From Emticicia sp. (GTDB taxonomy: Bacteria; Bacteroidota; Bacteroidia; Cytophagales; Spirosomataceae), in NCBI GenBank assembly GCA_017495105.1, contig JAFEIL010000127.1, forward strand, positions 1 to 37,273: 37,273 nucleotides of DNA, in the 5' to 3' direction. Below the pieces are notes generated by a model. That model did not search any database, was not told the origin of the DNA, and saw only the letters and a program-made list of their open reading frames with translations. Shown here piece after piece: positions 7,549 to 15,821 of the stretch; position 1 is the first letter of the stretch; every line of letters begins with the position of its first letter. Both the position numbers and the translations under genes were made by a program.

Positions 7549-8628
7549 ATGCTTCAAAATTCAGAATTAGTACAGACAATTACCAAAGATGCCATTGAGC
7601 TTCTTAAAGATTTAATTCAGACCGAATCTTTTAGTAAACAAGAAGATGATACTGCGGTAATTCTAGAAGAATTTTTCCGAGAAAGAAACATTCCTTTTCG
7701 TCGTAAAAAGAATAATATTTGGGCAAAAAATAAGCATTTCGATGCTTCAAAACCAACGGTTTTATTAAATTCTCACCATGATACAGTAAAACCTAACCCA
7801 TCTTGGACACTCAATCCGCTCAATCCATTGGTGAAAGAAGGTAAACTTTATGGACTTGGCAGTAATGATGCAGGTGGTTGTTTGGTATCGTTGATTGCGA
7901 CGTTTTGCTATTATTATCATCGAAACGATTTGAAATATAATGTCGTGATGGCGGTAAGTGCTGAAGAAGAAATTTCAGGGCGTGATGGTCTTGAAATTTT
8001 AGTACCAGAAATGCCCGAAATCGAGTTTGCAATTGTGGGCGAACCAACCCAAATGCATTTAGCGGTTGCAGAAAAAGGTCTTTTAGTTCTGGATTGTATA
8101 GCCCATGGAAAATCGGGTCATGCAGCTCGTGACGAAGGAGAAAATGCACTTTACAAAGCCGTAAAAGATATTGCGTGGTTTCAAAACTATAAATTCCCGA
8201 AAGTTTCCGAAAATCTTGGACCAATCAAAATGAGCGTAACAATGATAAATGCTGGTTCACAGCACAATGTTGTGCCTGATACCTGCAAGTTTACGGTAGA
8301 TATTCGAGTAACAGAACAATATACTTTGGAAGAAATTACGGATGTTGTGAAGAAAAGTATCGAAAGTGAAGTAATACCTCGTTCGATTCGTTTACGTCCG
8401 TCGAGTATTCCAAAAGAACATCCAATTGTGCAAGCCGGAATTTCCATGGGGCGAAATACTTATGGCTCACCGACTACTTCTGACCAAGCTTTACTTGACT
8501 GTCCATCTTTGAAAATGGGACCTGGCGATTCAGCTCGCTCGCACACGGCCGACGAGTTTATTTATCTTGATGAAATCGAAGAAGGTATCAAAATCTATAT
8601 CACAATGCTTGGCAAGGTGATTATTTAA
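7549..8628 (+). CDS. argE: M20 family deacetylase, N-acetyl (or N-succinyl) ornithine deacetylase-like
   Basis: 359 residues from the ATG at 7549. ArgE-type enzymes hydrolyse N-acyl-ornithine to ornithine using two metal ions. Metal and catalytic residues are visible: His76 and Asp78 in NSHHDTV, Asp107 in GLGSNDAGG, the EEE cluster at 139-141, Glu165 in VGEPT, and His332 in SARSHTADEF. The dimerisation lid domain lies between about 175 and 290 (starting EKGLLVLDCIAHGKSGHAAR). The frame is open upstream to a TTG at 7522, but those nine residues come from an intergenic repeat, so I chose the ATG. The position directly after argB supports an arginine role. DapE (succinyl-diaminopimelate) or a plain peptidase activity is less likely. 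Acetyl versus succinyl specificity is not decided. Confidence 0.85.
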   Translation: MLQNSELVQTITKDAIELLKDLIQTESFSKQEDDTAVILEEFFRERNIPFRRKKNNIWAKNKHFDASKPTVLLNSHHDTVKPNPSWTLNPLNPLVKEGKLYGLGSNDAGGCLVSLIATFCYYYHRNDLKYNVVMAVSAEEEISGRDGLEILVPEMPEIEFAIVGEPTQMHLAVAEKGLLVLDCIAHGKSGHAARDEGENALYKAVKDIAWFQNYKFPKVSENLGPIKMSVTMINAGSQHNVVPDTCKFTVDIRVTEQYTLEEITDVVKKSIESEVIPRSIRLRPSSIPKEHPIVQAGISMGRNTYGSPTTSDQALLDCPSLKMGPGDSARSHTADEFIYLDEIEEGIKIYITMLGKVII

Positions 8629-8669
8629 AAAACTGTATATCACCTTGTTTTCATATAAAACCATTTTTA

Positions 8670-8701
8670 CATAGCGTAGGGTCTGCGAACTCTACGCTAT
8701 G
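8670..8701. repeat. Palindrome between argE and the YdcZ-like gene
   Basis: CATAGCGTAG pairs with CTACGCTATG as a perfect 10-bp stem, extended inward by a G-T wobble and two more pairs around the loop CTGCGA. It is followed by A8 on the plus strand, and there is no U-tract on either strand, so it is not a good intrinsic terminator. It is probably a dispersed intergenic repeat or an mRNA 3'-end stabiliser. Confidence 0.55.
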
Positions 8702-8796
8702 AAAAAAAATATTATAGAATTACTTTGTCCTTTTTAAATATCCACCAGTTAAAGCAGGTGGCAATTGAGGTTCGATTCCTACAAAAATCTACAACC

Positions 8797-9240
8797 ATGA
8801 GCATTATCTATTATATCCTTGCCTTTTTATGTGGCGTTACGAATAGCACGCAATCGGGTGTAAATGCGGAGCTGCGGAGGTCAATCAATAATCCAATTTA
8901 TGCAGCCATCATTTCTTTTGCCTCTGGTTTATTAGGCTTGATTTTGATAACTCCTTTTTTCAAAGAATCGGTACCGACAATAGACACCTTGAAATCGTTG
9001 GAGTGGTGGAAACTAACAGGCGGCGTGCTGGGTGCTTTTTTTGTAACGACCGTAATTTTGAGCGTACAAAAAATTGGCTCAGCCAATATGATTTGCTTAA
9101 TTGTGGCAGGACAATTATTGACCGCAATGCTACTTGACCATTACGGACTTTTGGGTTTCAAATTGCACCAAATCAACGGCTGGCGTATTGCGGGTGGTGT
9201 ACTAATTGTGGCAGGAGTTTACTTGATTTTAAAGAATTGA
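8797..9240 (+). CDS. YdcZ/DMT-family small membrane protein (DUF606)
   Basis: 147 residues with five hydrophobic helices (about 2-20, 29-48, 66-86, 92-110, 125-145). The N-terminal part with GVTNSTQSGVNAELRR, and the C-terminal RIAGGVLIVAGVYLIL, match the YdcZ/DUF606 branch of the drug/metabolite transporter superfamily, usually about 140-150 residues per unit. The substrate is unknown. The ATG at 8797 was chosen because the open frame further upstream (TTG at 8725) adds 24 polar residues not expected in this family. Its 3' end overlaps the 3' end of the convergent waaA gene by 12 nt (9229-9240), leaving no room for a terminator between them. Confidence 0.8.
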   Translation: MSIIYYILAFLCGVTNSTQSGVNAELRRSINNPIYAAIISFASGLLGLILITPFFKESVPTIDTLKSLEWWKLTGGVLGAFFVTTVILSVQKIGSANMICLIVAGQLLTAMLLDHYGLLGFKLHQINGWRIAGGVLIVAGVYLILKN

Positions 9241-10485
9241 TTCTACTGCGTACATCACTTTTTCAGTTGCACCAATATTCTGTAAAACGTAGTTCTGCGA
9301 AATCTTATCGGTTTTTTTCTTTTTTACTTCGTTTAAGCGTAAATCGTTTAATATTTCACCTAAATCATCAGTTGACTTTACGGCATAAGCTCCGCCCAGA
9401 TTGACTAAATCGACTGCTTCTTGGAATTTATGATACGCTTTATTACCAAAGAAAATGGGCATCCCGAAGGTAGCGGCCTCTAGAATATTGTGTAGCCCTT
9501 TACCAAATGAACCACCAATAAAAGCAAAATCAGCGTATTGATAAAGTGATGAAAGCATACCAATATTATCAATGATAAGTACCTGATAATCTGTCAGTTT
9601 GGTATCATTTTTCACTTCCGAAAAACAAATACTTTTCGATTCAATTTGCTTTTGCCAAGCCATTATTTCTACTTGATGAATTTCGTGTGGAGCGATAACG
9701 AACGTTAAATTTGAATCATTTTTAAGTAAATTCATCAATGGAATCAAAACTTCCATATCGGTTTGCCAAGCCGAACCAACCATAAATACTTGTCGATTTG
9801 CCTTGAAATTTTCAGCTACTTGAATCTCTTTCTTTGCGTCCACAATTTGTTTCACACGGTCGAAACGAGTATCACCTGCAAGCGTAATCTGTTGAATATC
9901 AATACTTTTTAGCAAATCGTATGACTCTTGATTTTGAACTAAAATATGTTTGAATTTGGTCAAAATTTCTCTGTAAAACCCACCATAAGATTTAAAGAAT
10001 AATTGATTGGGACGAAAAATAGCCGAAAATGAAATCACTGGAATATGATGCTTTTCGAGTTCGGTCAAATAATTTCTCCAAAATTCATACTTCACAAAAA
10101 ACACAACAGAAGGTTTTACGATTTCTATAAACTTTTGTGCATTTTGAGGCGTATCAGCTGGAAGGTAACATATAAAATCTGCACCTGTATAATTCTTTCT
10201 GATTTCATAACCAGATGGAGAAAAGAATGTCACCAAGATTTTATATGAAGGATATTTCACCCGAAAAGCTTCAATGACTGGTCGGCCTTGTTCAAATTCA
10301 CCCAAAGAAGCACAATGAAACCAAGCAAGCGAAGTCGTACCATAATTGACCGAAGCTGAACCAAGCCACTCAAAAATATTTCTTCTACCCTCTACCCAAA
10401 ACTTTGCCTTGGAGTTAAACGGAGCTAAGATGCTGATTATAAACGAATAAGCATGTATTAAAAAATTATAAAGTAGATGAAGCAT
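9229..10485 (-). CDS. waaA: 3-deoxy-D-manno-octulosonic acid (Kdo) transferase
   Basis: 418 residues, the usual GT30 length. WaaA transfers Kdo from CMP-Kdo to lipid IVA at the inner face of the cytoplasmic membrane, joining lipid A to the LPS core. Visible: an N-terminal membrane anchor (about 4-22), FHCASLGEFEQGRP (56-69) with the catalytic-base Glu63, FFSPSGYEI (87-95), VVFFVKYEFWRNY (127-139), AGDTRFDRV (203-211), MVGSAWQTD (235-243), IAPHEIH (264-270), and the CMP-Kdo-binding region FIGGSFGKGLHNILEAA (322-338). ATG start at 10485. It is a single gene here with no other LPS genes beside it. It implies a Gram-negative cell with Kdo-containing LPS. A 7-bp hairpin lies just upstream in its leader. 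Confidence 0.94.
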   Translation of the reverse strand: MLHLLYNFLIHAYSFIISILAPFNSKAKFWVEGRRNIFEWLGSASVNYGTTSLAWFHCASLGEFEQGRPVIEAFRVKYPSYKILVTFFSPSGYEIRKNYTGADFICYLPADTPQNAQKFIEIVKPSVVFFVKYEFWRNYLTELEKHHIPVISFSAIFRPNQLFFKSYGGFYREILTKFKHILVQNQESYDLLKSIDIQQITLAGDTRFDRVKQIVDAKKEIQVAENFKANRQVFMVGSAWQTDMEVLIPLMNLLKNDSNLTFVIAPHEIHQVEIMAWQKQIESKSICFSEVKNDTKLTDYQVLIIDNIGMLSSLYQYADFAFIGGSFGKGLHNILEAATFGMPIFFGNKAYHKFQEAVDLVNLGGAYAVKSTDDLGEILNDLRLNEVKKKKTDKISQNYVLQNIGATEKVMYAVESIL

Positions 10486-10494
10486 CGCCAGAAG

Positions 10495-10513
10495 AACAAG
10501 TATCTAACTTGTT
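10495..10513 (-). other. Small hairpin just upstream of waaA
   Basis: AACAAGT and its exact complement ACTTGTT surround the loop ATCTA, beginning 10 nt upstream of the waaA ATG on the leftward transcript. At this position it could affect ribosome access. It could also be chance. Confidence 0.35.
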
Positions 10514-10681
10514 TCGATAAAAAATTTAAAAGCATTGAGAAATACAACAGAGAAATCGGTCGACTGCTGCCGATGCGATTACTTTGCTGAAACAAAACTA
10601 TAAAAAAACATTCAAAACCTAAGAATTTTATTAATTTCGTTCCTAATAAGTACTTAGACACAAAAAACGAGATACAAAAAC

Positions 10682-10710
10682 TTGGTAATTAATAAATTAA
10701 CATACTTTTG
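10682..10710 (+). promoter_or_regulatory. Promoter of the APC transporter gene
   Basis: TTG (10682-10684), an 18-nt spacer, then TACTTTTG (10703-10710) match the Bacteroidetes -33/-7 pattern. The transporter ATG at 10752 lies 41 nt downstream of the -7 box. Confidence 0.62.
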
Positions 10711-10751
10711 TCGCTTATTTTTGTCTCAGTTCTTAAACCAAATTTTAAACA

Positions 10752-12071
10752 ATGATAGAACCGCCTGACCAAAGCAAAGTAGGTCTCAAAAAAGTTTTAG
10801 GAACAACCCAACTTTGGGCAATTGCAGTAGGAATGGTAATTTCTGGACAATACTTTGGCTGGAACTACGGTTGGAGTGTGGCAGGCACTACGAGCTTTTT
10901 GGTGTCTGTAATTTTAGTGACGATTCTTTATCTAACTTTTATTTTTTCTTATACCGAACTTACAACCTCAATTCCAGAAGCAGGAGGGCCATTCGTTTAC
11001 GCTTTCCGTGCGATAGGCCCAGTTGGTGGCTTCGTTGCTGGCTTTGCCACTTTGGTTGATTTCGTTTTGGCTCCACCAGCCATTGCAATGGCCTTAGGTA
11101 GCTACGCTAATTTTCTGAATCCCGATATTCCTGTACTCACGACGGCCATAATTGCTTACATAGTTTTTATCAGTATCAATTTATTTGGCATGAAAGAATC
11201 AGCTAATTTTTCGCTGCTTGTCACTACCCTTTCGGTGGCTGAGATTTTGGTTTTCATGGTGCTTATTTTTCCAGCTTTTAAAACTGAAAACTTCTTGGCA
11301 AATTCAAGCATAACTGCCAATGGTATTTTTGCGGGTATCCCGTTTGCAATTTGGTTTTTTGTGGCTATTGAGGGCGTAGCAATGCTGGCCGAAGAAGTAA
11401 AAAATCCAAATAAAACCATTCCTAAAGGCTATATTTCGGCTATTCTAACGTTGGTTGTTCTTTCTATCGGAATTATGATTTTGAGTGGTGGCGTAGGTGA
11501 CTGGCGTTTATTAAGCGAAATCGACCACCCTCTGCCCGAAACACTAGCTATGGCACTCGGTGCAGGAAACGCTTGGTCGAAATTATTTACGAGTTTAGGG
11601 CTTTTCGGACTAATTGCCTCTTTTCACGGAAATACTATTGGGTATTCTCGACAAATCTACGCTTTGGCTCGCGGTGGCTATTTGCCTGATTTTTTAGCGA
11701 GAGTCAATCGTCGCTATCAAACTCCACATTGGGCCCTAATCCTTGGCGGATTAGTTGGATTTTTAGCAATTTTTTCGGGAAAAACCGACCAAATTATTAT
11801 TATGTCGGTGCTTGGTGCAATCGTGATGTATATCTTGAGCATGATTAGCTTGTTTATACTTCGTACGAAAGAGCCAACCCTTATTCGGCCTTATAAAGCT
11901 CCATTTTATCCGATTTTTCCCTTTATTGCTCTTATGCTTTCTGTACTTTGTTTGGTGGTTATAATTTACTATAATCAAGTTTTGAGTAGCATCTTTTTTA
12001 TTGTTTTATTTCTCAGTACAAGCATTTTTGTATTTTTTGGCAAGAAATTCATTAAGGTTAGAATAAAATGA
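10752..12071 (+). CDS. APC-family amino acid/amine permease, ethanolamine permease-like
   Basis: 439 residues with about 12 transmembrane helices, an amino acid-polyamine-organocation (APC) transporter in the inner membrane. The N-terminal block with GQYFGWNYGW (32-41), the first-helix glycine region, and the loop motif EEVKNPNKTIPKG (214-226) fit the subgroup annotated as ethanolamine permease. The C-terminal loop TLIRPYKAPFYPIFP is typical of APC permeases. ATG start at 10752, 41 nt after a good promoter. It is divergent from waaA with a 266-nt intergenic region. No ethanolamine ammonia-lyase genes (eutB/eutC) are nearby, so the ethanolamine assignment rests only on protein resemblance; an amino-acid substrate is equally possible. 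Confidence 0.85.
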   Translation: MIEPPDQSKVGLKKVLGTTQLWAIAVGMVISGQYFGWNYGWSVAGTTSFLVSVILVTILYLTFIFSYTELTTSIPEAGGPFVYAFRAIGPVGGFVAGFATLVDFVLAPPAIAMALGSYANFLNPDIPVLTTAIIAYIVFISINLFGMKESANFSLLVTTLSVAEILVFMVLIFPAFKTENFLANSSITANGIFAGIPFAIWFFVAIEGVAMLAEEVKNPNKTIPKGYISAILTLVVLSIGIMILSGGVGDWRLLSEIDHPLPETLAMALGAGNAWSKLFTSLGLFGLIASFHGNTIGYSRQIYALARGGYLPDFLARVNRRYQTPHWALILGGLVGFLAIFSGKTDQIIIMSVLGAIVMYILSMISLFILRTKEPTLIRPYKAPFYPIFPFIALMLSVLCLVVIIYYNQVLSSIFFIVLFLSTSIFVFFGKKFIKVRIK

Positions 12072-12114
12072 TAGTTTGGTTTCCGACCAGCAAATGAAAA
12101 CGAAACGTCTAAAT

Positions 12115-12132
12115 TACTCGTTCCTACGAGTA
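12115..12132. repeat. Short palindrome downstream of the permease gene
   Basis: TACTCG, loop TTCCTA, CGAGTA; outer AAATT/AATTT can extend the stem with a bulge. There is no following T-tract, so a terminator role is weak. Confidence 0.35.
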
Positions 12133-12214
12133 GAATTTAACTATTAAAATTATATTATAAAAACTCTAATTTTTCTATTATTTTTACCCAATAAACTCCC
12201 TAAACTATAACAAA

Positions 12215-15200
12215 ATGAAGAAAACTTTATCTATCTTTCTAACGCTATTCTGTTTTTTTAGTATATCCTTTGCCCAAAAAGCAAGCACTCAAACTACGAC
12301 AAACACTTTTAACCCCGACCTTTACAAAGGATTGAAATGGCGAAATATCGGTCCATTTCGTGGTGGACGAAGCGTAACTGCTACGGGCGTGAAACAAAAC
12401 CCAATGACTTATTATTTCGGCTCGACAGGCGGTGGAATCTGGAAAACCGAAGATGCAGGTATTTCGTGGAAAAACATTTCAGATGGACAACTTAAAACTG
12501 GTTCGGTTGGGGTAATCACCGTTGCAGAATCTGATCCAAACGTACTGTACGTCGGAATGGGCGAGCATCCAGTTCGTGGAATGATGACCTCGCACGGTGA
12601 TGGCATCTATAAATCGACCGATGCAGGAAAAACTTGGAAAAATGTTGGACTCGAAAAAACCAAGCATATTGCGGCTGTCAGAATTCACCCTAATAATTCT
12701 GATGTTGTTTATGTGGCTGCTCAAGGTGCTTTGCATGGCCCTAACGAAGACCGAGGGATTTATCGCACTACTGATGGCGGTAAATCTTGGCAAAAAATAT
12801 TTTATGTTGATGCCAATACTGGCTGTGCAGATTTGAGTATGGACATGACGAATCCAAGAATTTTATACGCTGCTATGTGGCAACACCGCCGCTACCCTTG
12901 GAAAGTTGAAAGTGGTGGAGCAGGTTGTGCTTTATACAAATCGGTTGACGGTGGCGATACTTGGACAAAAATGACCGAAGGTTTGCCTAAAAACATTGGA
13001 AAAGCAGCAGTTTCGGTTTCGAGAGCAAATCCTAACCGAGTTTATGCCAATATAGAAGCCGAAGGCGATAAAGCAGGTGTTTATAGAAGTGATGATGCTG
13101 GAAAAACTTGGACACAATCATCGAAGCAAAGAATCACAATAACTCGTGCTTGGTATTATATAGAAATCTTTGCCGACCCACTCAATGCCGATTTAGTATA
13201 TATTATGAATGCCCCATTCTTGAAATCGAGTGATGGCGGACGCAGTTTTACTCCCGTTCGTGTGCCTCACGGCGATAATCACGACCTTTGGATAAACCCA
13301 ATGAATAACCAAACAATGATAAACGCCAACGATGGTGGAGCAAATATTTCGTTCAACGGTGGAGCAAGTTGGAGCAGCCAAAACAACCAGCCAACGGCAC
13401 AATTTTACCGAGTAATTACAGACAACCGTTTTCCTTATTACGTTTACGGCGGTCAGCAAGATAATAGTTCGCTTGGAACGGTTTCTCGCACCAACGGTGC
13501 AGGCATCGAACGCCAAGATTGGTTCACAGGCCCAGGATGCGAGTCGGCCTACATTGCTTTCGATAATCCCAACGACCCACAAGTAATTTATGGCGGTTGT
13601 TATCAAGGAAACATTGAGGTTTTTGACACCAAAACTGGTATTACGAAAGATGTTATGGCATATCCAAACATTGGTTTGGCCATAACACCCAAACTTCAAA
13701 AATACCGCTTCAATTGGAACTCCCCAATCATGGCTTCGCCTTTCAAAAACGGCACAATTTATCATGGTGGAAATGTTGTTTTGAAAAGCAGCGATAATGG
13801 CCAGAATTGGCAAGTAATTAGTGGCGATTTAACCAGAAATGATAAAAGCAAGCAAGAAGATGGCGGTGGGCCATATACCAACGAAGGTGCAGGTGGCGAA
13901 GTGTATAATACGTTGGCCTACATTGCGGTTTCTCCTCACAAAGAAGGCATTTTATACACAGGTAGCGATTGCGGTTTGGTACACCTAACGCAAGATGATG
14001 GCAAAACATGGCAAAATATTACTCCAAAAGATTTGGGCGAATGCTTGATTCACAGCATCGAAGTGTCTCCAAATGACCCAGCAACGGCCTATATTGTAGC
14101 TACTAAATATCGTTTTAATGATTTTACGCCTTTGATTTATGTAACCAAAGATTATGGTAAAACTTGGAAGAAAATTACGCAAGGCATTGAAGCGGAAAGC
14201 TTTGCGAAAGTTGTGAGAGAAGACCCAAAACATAAAGGTTTGTTATATTGTGGCACCGAATTGGGCTTTTATATTTCGTATAATCAAGGTGAAAATTGGC
14301 AGAAATTGCAGCTAAACTTACCAGTTGTGCCAATCACTGACCTAATTGTACACGACAATGATTTGGTGGCTTCTACTGCTGGACGTGCTTTTTGGATTTT
14401 AGATGATTTGGCGGTTTTACAGCAATCTGAAAACCTTTTGACCGAAACTAAAGCTAAAGTTTACAATCCAAAAGCCACCGTAAAGTTTGATACGCAAACG
14501 CCACCCGAACCAGTTCCGGGAATTGGTCAAAACCCAATGAATGGTGTCATAATAGATTATTTCTTGCCAAAAGATATGGATAGCTTAAATGTTATCCTAC
14601 AAATACTTGATAATCAAGGAAATGTAATTAGAACTTACGACAATAAAAAGGATTTAACTTTTCAAAAATACGAAGGTGGGCCAGCCGAAAAAGCAGTAAT
14701 TCCTAGTAAAAAAGGCATCAATCGTTTTGCGTGGGATATGCGTCGAGAAGGTATTGCAGGCATTAGTAAGGTTTTTGTCAATGGCGATTATCGTGGCTCG
14801 TTGGTTTCTCCAAATACCTACAAAGTAAGACTCATTGCCGAAAAAGATACTTCAATGACCGAAGCCAGCATCATTGCCGACCCACGTCTGAAAGCTACCA
14901 AAGCCGATTTTGATGCTCAACAAGCCATGCTTGCTAAAATTGAAGTCCAAACCAAAGACATTCATAACTCAGTCAATAGAATGAGAAAAGTGAAAAGTCA
15001 GATTGAAAATATCACAGCATTGTTGAAGGATAATAAAGAAATGGTTGCGTTGGTAGACACAGGAAAGGCCGTTTTAAAAAAAATAACCACTTGGGAAGAA
15101 AACCTGATTACGCCAAAACAGGAGACTTTTCAAGATGTGATTAATTTCTATAATCGCCTCAACGCCGAATTGCTCGACCTAAAAAATCGTGTGGACGTAC

Positions 15201-15367
15201 ACGACCCACGCCCAACTGCTGGAGCAAATACTCGCCTAAATGACCTAACAAAAGAATGGGAAACGCACAAAGCAACCTTAGATAAACTCATCAACGTAGA
15301 AGTAGCAAAATTCAACGAAATGTATAAACAAAAGGCTATTCCAGCTTTGATTGTGCCAGAGAAGTAG
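12215..15367 (+). CDS. Secreted Asp-box (BNR)/VPS10-like beta-propeller protein
   Basis: 1050 residues with a signal peptide (hydrophobic 4-19, ending SFAQ). The first ~740 residues contain about ten Asp-box repeats of the type S/T-x-D-x-G-x-x-W, for example TEDAGISW (78-85), STDAGKTW (134-141), TTDGGKSW (185-192), SVDGGDTW (243-250), SDDAGKTW (292-299), then weaker copies such as SSDNGQNW, TQDDGKTW, TKDYGKTW and SYNQGENW. These build sialidase-like or sortilin-like beta-propellers, probably two. The C-terminal ~300 residues include a beta domain (around RTYDNKKDLTFQKYEGG) and then a helical, Lys-rich region. Such proteins are commonly labelled 'glycosyl hydrolase' or 'VPS10 domain' in Bacteroidetes, but no catalytic residues can be assigned, and the function is not known. 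No lipobox and no obvious sorting tail. Confidence 0.85.
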   Translation: MKKTLSIFLTLFCFFSISFAQKASTQTTTNTFNPDLYKGLKWRNIGPFRGGRSVTATGVKQNPMTYYFGSTGGGIWKTEDAGISWKNISDGQLKTGSVGVITVAESDPNVLYVGMGEHPVRGMMTSHGDGIYKSTDAGKTWKNVGLEKTKHIAAVRIHPNNSDVVYVAAQGALHGPNEDRGIYRTTDGGKSWQKIFYVDANTGCADLSMDMTNPRILYAAMWQHRRYPWKVESGGAGCALYKSVDGGDTWTKMTEGLPKNIGKAAVSVSRANPNRVYANIEAEGDKAGVYRSDDAGKTWTQSSKQRITITRAWYYIEIFADPLNADLVYIMNAPFLKSSDGGRSFTPVRVPHGDNHDLWINPMNNQTMINANDGGANISFNGGASWSSQNNQPTAQFYRVITDNRFPYYVYGGQQDNSSLGTVSRTNGAGIERQDWFTGPGCESAYIAFDNPNDPQVIYGGCYQGNIEVFDTKTGITKDVMAYPNIGLAITPKLQKYRFNWNSPIMASPFKNGTIYHGGNVVLKSSDNGQNWQVISGDLTRNDKSKQEDGGGPYTNEGAGGEVYNTLAYIAVSPHKEGILYTGSDCGLVHLTQDDGKTWQNITPKDLGECLIHSIEVSPNDPATAYIVATKYRFNDFTPLIYVTKDYGKTWKKITQGIEAESFAKVVREDPKHKGLLYCGTELGFYISYNQGENWQKLQLNLPVVPITDLIVHDNDLVASTAGRAFWILDDLAVLQQSENLLTETKAKVYNPKATVKFDTQTPPEPVPGIGQNPMNGVIIDYFLPKDMDSLNVILQILDNQGNVIRTYDNKKDLTFQKYEGGPAEKAVIPSKKGINRFAWDMRREGIAGISKVFVNGDYRGSLVSPNTYKVRLIAEKDTSMTEASIIADPRLKATKADFDAQQAMLAKIEVQTKDIHNSVNRMRKVKSQIENITALLKDNKEMVALVDTGKAVLKKITTWEENLITPKQETFQDVINFYNRLNAELLDLKNRVDVHDPRPTAGANTRLNDLTKEWETHKATLDKLINVEVAKFNEMYKQKAIPALIVPEK

Positions 15368-15392
15368 AATAAATACTTTATTATTGACACAA

Positions 15393-15779
15393 ATGAATAA
15401 GCCAAGACAATATAGAAGTCCTATAATACAGCGACTAAAAGCAGAAATTACACCTGCAATCAGCGAGCCAAATGACCGCCGAATGGGGCTTGCCGTAAAA
15501 ATTGCCGAAGCGTTGCGGTCACGAGGGCTGACCAACCAAGAATTTGCTTTTATGATGGGCAAAAAACCTTCGGAAGTAACTCGCTGGTTGAGCGGTACGC
15601 ATAATTTCACGACCGAAACGCTGTGGCAAATGGAAAGAGTGCTAAGAATTCAACTACTGACAAGTTCTCCGCCCGAAGAACACATTGAAAAAGAACAACA
15701 AGAATTGAAAGAATTCATTGCCAACGAAGTTCAAAAAGCCCTTACGAAATTTATGAGTAGGAAGAAATTAGCGGTTTGA
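15393..15779 (+). CDS. Small XRE-type helix-turn-helix regulator
   Basis: 128 residues from the ATG at 15393. The frame is open further upstream but overlaps the end of the previous gene. A Cro/CI-type HTH is clear in the middle: RSRGLTNQEFAFMMGKKPSE then VTRWLSGTHNFTTETLWQME (about 43-82), with the recognition helix around KKPSEVTRWLSG. The C-terminus (about 95-128) is a charged helix likely to mediate dimerisation. Similar proteins act as HigA-type antitoxins or solitary regulators; no toxin gene is next to it. It begins 25 nt after the beta-propeller gene on the same strand, so read-through expression is likely, and it ends at a terminator shared with the convergent ATPase gene. Confidence 0.8.
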   Translation: MNKPRQYRSPIIQRLKAEITPAISEPNDRRMGLAVKIAEALRSRGLTNQEFAFMMGKKPSEVTRWLSGTHNFTTETLWQMERVLRIQLLTSSPPEEHIEKEQQELKEFIANEVQKALTKFMSRKKLAV

Positions 15780-15781
15780 AA

Positions 15782-15821
15782 ATTTTATTGCGGAGAGTTA
15801 AATAACTCTCCACAATAAAAT
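15782..15821. terminator. Bidirectional terminator between the XRE gene and the P-type ATPase gene
   Basis: A 19-bp inverted repeat with one C/A mismatch: outer ATTTTATTG/CAATAAAAT and inner GGAGAGTTA/TAACTCTCC. The A/T outer arms give U-rich ends on both strands. It separates convergent genes and touches the ATPase stop codon. Confidence 0.85.

Noticed and set aside
8765-8785. tRNA T-arm-like sequence (GGTTCGATTCC), possible tRNA fragment or attachment site
   Set aside because: Only three stem pairs form, no acceptor stem or anticodon arm is nearby, and it lies directly in the leader of the YdcZ-like gene. Probably chance.
8725-8796. TTG-started extension of the YdcZ-like protein
   Set aside because: It adds 24 polar residues before the first membrane helix and uses a TTG, while a good ATG sits at the family-typical position.
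10458-10661. 67-residue open frame upstream of waaA on the minus strand
   Set aside because: It overlaps the waaA start and the intergenic region, contains the AACAAGT hairpin and shows no recognisable protein features.
13193-13813. 206-residue antisense frame within the Asp-box protein gene
   Set aside because: Antisense to a well-supported gene with repeated Asp boxes; no family resemblance.
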